DNA of 7,701 bases from positions 1-7,701 of the forward strand of contig JAKMDG010000305.1 of the NCBI GenBank assembly GCA_022428035.1, read 5' to 3'. The stretch is from Longimicrobiales bacterium. GTDB lineage: Bacteria; Gemmatimonadota; Gemmatimonadetes; Longimicrobiales; Gaopeijiaceae. The notes below the pieces were generated by a model. That model was given only the letters and a program-made list of their open reading frames with translations. It ran no database searches and had not been told where the DNA came from. Below are positions 6,170 to 7,701 of the stretch, one piece after another (position 1 is the stretch's first letter; every line of letters begins with the position of its first letter). The translations under genes were made by a program, and so were the position numbers.

Positions 6170-6611
6170 CGTATCAGTGTGCACAATCCTCTTGCCTACA
6201 GGGATCTTACCCGCCGCTTCTTCGCCCGTCCCCGAAGCCTTTTCGGCCGCTCGCTCGCCGCCACTGGCCCGATCTGGATTTCGAGCAGTGGCGCTGAATC
6301 ACGTTAGCGCGGCGCTCTGTATTACACCCATGCCAACCCCCTTCGCCCTGAACTCGTCGCTCTGAGGGCCGTTTCGCGCGCGCGTGGGGGTGTTTCGCGG
6401 CGTAGTGTCTCAGGCAGCCTGGTGCACCTGCCGCCCGCCTAAACGATCGAGGGGCTCTGATGTACGAAGCCACGGTGTCGTCGTGTAGCCCTAAGTGAAG
6501 CTATGAGTCGCTCAGAGGCTTCTGATGAGCCGCAGCCGGGATGCCTGTCCGTGTGAGCTTGGGACTTTCCTTCGTGCTGCTCCGTCGGACCGAGCCGCAT
6601 AATGTCCTAAA

Positions 6612-6630
6612 GCACGGGCGTTAACCGTGC
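6612..6630. other. Perfect hairpin in the non-coding stretch
   Basis: GCACGG-GCGTTAA-CCGTGC: 6-bp stem, 7-nt loop, no following T run, so not an intrinsic terminator. It is the clearest local structure between the tRNA and the toxin-antitoxin genes. Confidence 0.4.
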
Positions 6631-6749
6631 AGGGGAGGGCTCTAGTCTCCTTACCTGACGGTGCGTTCGGTGAGATGCCGGTGTGGGGATGCTCCTAAGC
6701 TTGTGGCGAGAAAGAGACTCTTGGGACAGACTGAAGCTGTATAAAGAGA

Positions 6750-6762
6750 GTTAGGTTGCCCG
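6750..6762 (+). repeat. Left copy of a 13-bp inverted repeat flanking the toxin-antitoxin module
   Basis: GTTAGGTTGCCCG here is the exact reverse complement of CGGGCAACCTAAC at 7470-7482. Its first seven bases, GTTAGGT, fit the integron core-site consensus GTTRRRY. No matching RYYYAAC box was found in the 150 bases to its left, so a full attC site cannot be drawn on this side. It starts 5 bp beyond the end of the toxin gene. Confidence 0.75.
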
Positions 6763-6767
6763 GAAGA

Positions 6768-7169
6768 CTAGCTGGCCAGCGTGGCCAGTAACTGTGCTGG
6801 AGTGAGGACTTCGACGCCTCTCCAGCCACTCGCGGCGATAAGGTGACGATCGCCCGAGACCACGATGGCGCCGGACTGGTGAGCGCACGTCATGAACTTG
6901 TCGTCGTCGGGGTCATCGGTAATCGGTGTACTGGCCGAGATATCAGGCAGCAGGGCTCCGTGAGCGAGGAGGGCCGTGAGGAGTGGTTGGTAATCGGCCT
7001 CCGGGTACTTGATCCGCATGCGGTCGCAGACCGTCAAGTACTCATCGAATATCGATGATGAGAGCGCGACCTGGAGCCGCCCATCGATCCATGCGTCGAC
7101 CACGCCACGGGGTGGACCTCCGAAGAAGGCCGCGGACACCACGACGTTAGTGTCGAGGACGATCCTCAC
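6768..7169 (-). CDS. vapC: PIN-domain ribonuclease toxin of a VapBC-like toxin-antitoxin pair
   Basis: The 133-residue product resembles the PIN-family TA toxins of the COG1569 type. Such proteins are metal-dependent RNases that block translation by cutting RNA when not bound by their antitoxin. Visible acidic positions: D6 in VLDTNVVVSA, E43 in FDEYL, the cluster DDPDDDKF (85-92) and D107 in VVSGDRHLI, which together fit a PIN active site, so it is likely active. The start is GTG at 7169, overlapping the antitoxin stop by four bases (GTGA), which indicates translational coupling; AGGAGGT lies 12 nt upstream of it. The length is usual for the family and the gene appears intact. The exact RNA target cannot be predicted. 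Confidence 0.9.
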   Translation of the reverse strand: MRIVLDTNVVVSAAFFGGPPRGVVDAWIDGRLQVALSSSIFDEYLTVCDRMRIKYPEADYQPLLTALLAHGALLPDISASTPITDDPDDDKFMTCAHQSGAIVVSGDRHLIAASGWRGVEVLTPAQLLATLAS

Positions 7170-7429
7170 TTCGAGGCGCGGACCTCCTGGATCGCCCGTT
7201 CGACTTCCGCAGGGGTGACGCCAGCCGCTTTGGCCGCATCCTGGACCTTATCCAAGAGTGACTTCAGCTCTTCGAGCCGCGGCGCAGTGAGTGTCTTGAG
7301 CACGACGACATCGCCTTCCCCAATGACCACGAACTGGGCACCCGGTTCGAGGCCGAGACGGTTCCTGATCTCCTCAGGGATAACGACCTGTCCGCGCGTC
7401 GAAAGCTTGGTTGTGGCTGGCTTGACCAT
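7166..7429 (-). CDS. vapB: SpoVT/AbrB-type antitoxin of the toxin-antitoxin pair
   Basis: The 87-residue product has an N-terminal swapped-hairpin DNA-binding domain: TKLSTRGQVVIPEEIRNRLGL (residues 7-27) followed by PGAQFVVIGEGDVVVLKTL (29-47), a clear AbrB/MazE-like pattern. The helical C-terminus (about 50-85, EELKSLLDKVQDAAKAAG... AIQEVRAS) is the part that would wrap the toxin. Such antitoxins neutralise the toxin and repress their own operon together with it. ATG at 7429 follows GGAG with about 7 nt spacing. The stop TGA overlaps the toxin's GTG. The 16-bp palindrome at 7445-7460, 15 bp before the start, is the likely operator. Confidence 0.92.
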   Translation of the reverse strand: MVKPATTKLSTRGQVVIPEEIRNRLGLEPGAQFVVIGEGDVVVLKTLTAPRLEELKSLLDKVQDAAKAAGVTPAEVERAIQEVRASK

Positions 7430-7444
7430 CGGTTTCTCCGGCTA

Positions 7445-7460
7445 ATCTTATCGATAAGAT
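7445..7460. promoter_or_regulatory. 16-bp perfect palindrome, likely operator of the toxin-antitoxin operon
   Basis: ATCTTATCGATAAGAT is its own reverse complement and lies 15 bp upstream of the antitoxin ATG, where the promoter must be. On the minus strand TAAGAT within it could serve as a -10 (4 of 6), with TTGCCC as a poor -35 at 20 nt, so the promoter itself is not clear. Autorepression by the AbrB-type antitoxin is the usual arrangement. Confidence 0.6.
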
Positions 7461-7469
7461 CGCACGCGG

Positions 7470-7482
7470 CGGGCAACCTAAC
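7470..7482 (-). repeat. Right copy of the 13-bp inverted repeat
   Basis: CGGGCAACCTAAC is the exact reverse complement of 6750-6762. Its last seven bases, ACCTAAC, fit the integron RYYYAAC box and form the left border of the attC-like element at 7476-7582. Confidence 0.75.
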
Positions 7483-7582
7483 AAGGAATTGCTGCTGTCC
7501 GCGGAGGCTGGTCGGTAGCGTCGGGTAACGCTTCTGATTTGTCAGGAGGCGGGTGCGGCAGCAGAATTCCGAGACGTTAGAG
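7476..7582. repeat. Integron attC-like recombination site (candidate)
   Basis: A 107-nt imperfect palindrome, within the normal attC size range. Outer boxes ACCTAAC (7476-7482, fits RYYYAAC) and GTTAGAG (7576-7582, fits GTTRRRY except the last base) pair over CTAAC/GTTAG. Inner arms GGAATT (7485-7490) and CTGCTG (7492-7497) pair with AATTCC (7565-7570) and CAGCAG (7559-7564), leaving G7491 bulged; CCGC (7499-7502) pairs with GCGG (7555-7558), leaving T7498 bulged. A smaller GCGT/ACGC hairpin lies in the centre. Single extrahelical bases in one arm are characteristic of attC sites. The CTAACAA start favours plus orientation; the flanking genes favour minus. No integrase is in view, so this is a candidate. 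Confidence 0.45.
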
Positions 7583-7628
7583 AGCAGCTTCAGGCCGGGG
7601 GCAGAACGGGCCGGCTACTTCACCGTAT

Positions 7629-7700
7629 CTAGGATGGCACGAGGGTGTCGAGCTGCCACTCGGAGCAGCACACGGGCCGGCCCCTGGGGGTGTCGACGAC
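7629..7700 (-). CDS. Possible 3' end of another gene (partial, runs off the right edge)
   Basis: In one minus-strand frame the last 23 codons before TAG (7629-7631) have G or C at nearly every third position, as in the real genes here, and read VVDTPRGRPVCCSEWQLD then TLVPS. The other minus frame is open too but has poor third-position bias. The stretch is too short to identify or be sure of. If real, the gene ends 47 bp before the attC-like site, the arrangement expected of a cassette gene. Confidence 0.3.
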   Translation of the reverse strand, partial: VVDTPRGRPVCCSEWQLDTLVPS

Positions 7701-7701
7701 C

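Larger units (their letters stand above)
6171..6767. other. About 600 bp without a convincing gene; several hairpins
   Basis: Open frames here (for example minus 6207-6473) are Arg/Ser/Gly-rich, lack ribosome sites and look like chance. Visible structures: an 8-bp perfect stem CGCCACTG/CAGTGGCG (6259-6266/6286-6293, 19-nt loop), a (CG)5 run (6375-6384), GGCT/AGCC (6517-6520/6528-6531), GTCCG/CGGAC (6547-6551/6586-6590), and a perfect 6-bp hairpin GCACGG/CCGTGC with loop GCGTTAA (6612-6630). From about 6500 to 6750 the sequence looks more like structured RNA or the non-coding part of a mobile element than degenerate coding DNA, but I cannot match it to a known family. Confidence 0.4.

Noticed and set aside
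6286..6305. Second attC-like R' box (GTTAGCG after GGCGCTGAATCAC)
   Set aside because: No partner RYYYAAC box or matching arm upstream, and the core deviates from GTTRRRY.
6054..6365. Plus-strand ORF beginning MVEQLTVNQRVTGSSPV
   Set aside because: It starts inside the tRNA and runs through its terminator; the N-terminus is a tRNA read in frame.
6207..6473. Minus-strand ORF of 88 codons
   Set aside because: No ribosome site, Arg/Ser/Gly-rich low-quality composition, poor codon bias; probably chance in GC-rich DNA.
6111..7701. Integrated element using tRNA-Asn as attachment site
   Set aside because: No second copy of the tRNA 3' end and no tyrosine integrase gene within the window; may still lie beyond the right edge.

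Overview
The window is bacterial chromosomal DNA of fairly high GC, with dense, short-spaced genes on both strands. The features are a class II thymidine kinase, a secreted PafA-type alkaline phosphatase, an HD-GYP cyclic-di-GMP phosphodiesterase and a tRNA-Asn without an encoded CCA end. Together these fit a Gram-negative, environmental bacterium. The protein style (Ala/Gly/Arg-rich, signal peptide ending near LSAQ) reminds me of Gemmatimonadota, but this is an impression only; no ribosomal or other phylogenetic marker is present.

Layout. (1) 1-181: the 3' end of an unidentified plus-strand gene enters from the left and overlaps, tail to tail, the end of a membrane-anchored HD-GYP gene. (2) 174-2760: a minus-strand pair, first an unrecognised 240-residue protein with its own sigma70-like promoter, then the HD-GYP protein. 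Between them lie a GC hairpin with an 11-base C run and a 23-codon leader ORF with a near-perfect Shine-Dalgarno. (3) 2781-4463: a minus-strand secreted alkaline phosphatase ending in a clear intrinsic terminator. (4) 4682-5977: thymidine kinase (tdk), divergent from the phosphatase, followed by an unrecognised protein with a faint PLD-like look. (5) 5974-6170: promoter, tRNA-Asn (GTT) and terminator; the tRNA -35 box overlaps the stop codon of the preceding gene. (6) 6171-6767: about 600 bases without a convincing gene but with several hairpins. (7) 6768-7429: a two-gene toxin-antitoxin module (AbrB-type antitoxin, PIN-domain toxin; minus strand) with a 16-bp operator-like palindrome upstream. 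(8) 7476-7701: an imperfect palindrome resembling an integron attC site, then what may be the tail of another minus-strand gene.

The most interesting part is the right end. The toxin-antitoxin module is bracketed by a perfect 13-bp inverted repeat whose outer seven bases match the integron core-site consensus (GTTRRRY/RYYYAAC). The right-hand copy begins a 107-nt foldable element with R''/R' boxes and arms containing single bulged bases. This suggests a gene-cassette (CALIN-like) or other mobile insertion downstream of a tRNA gene. No integrase is present in the window. The rest is ordinary housekeeping and signalling content.
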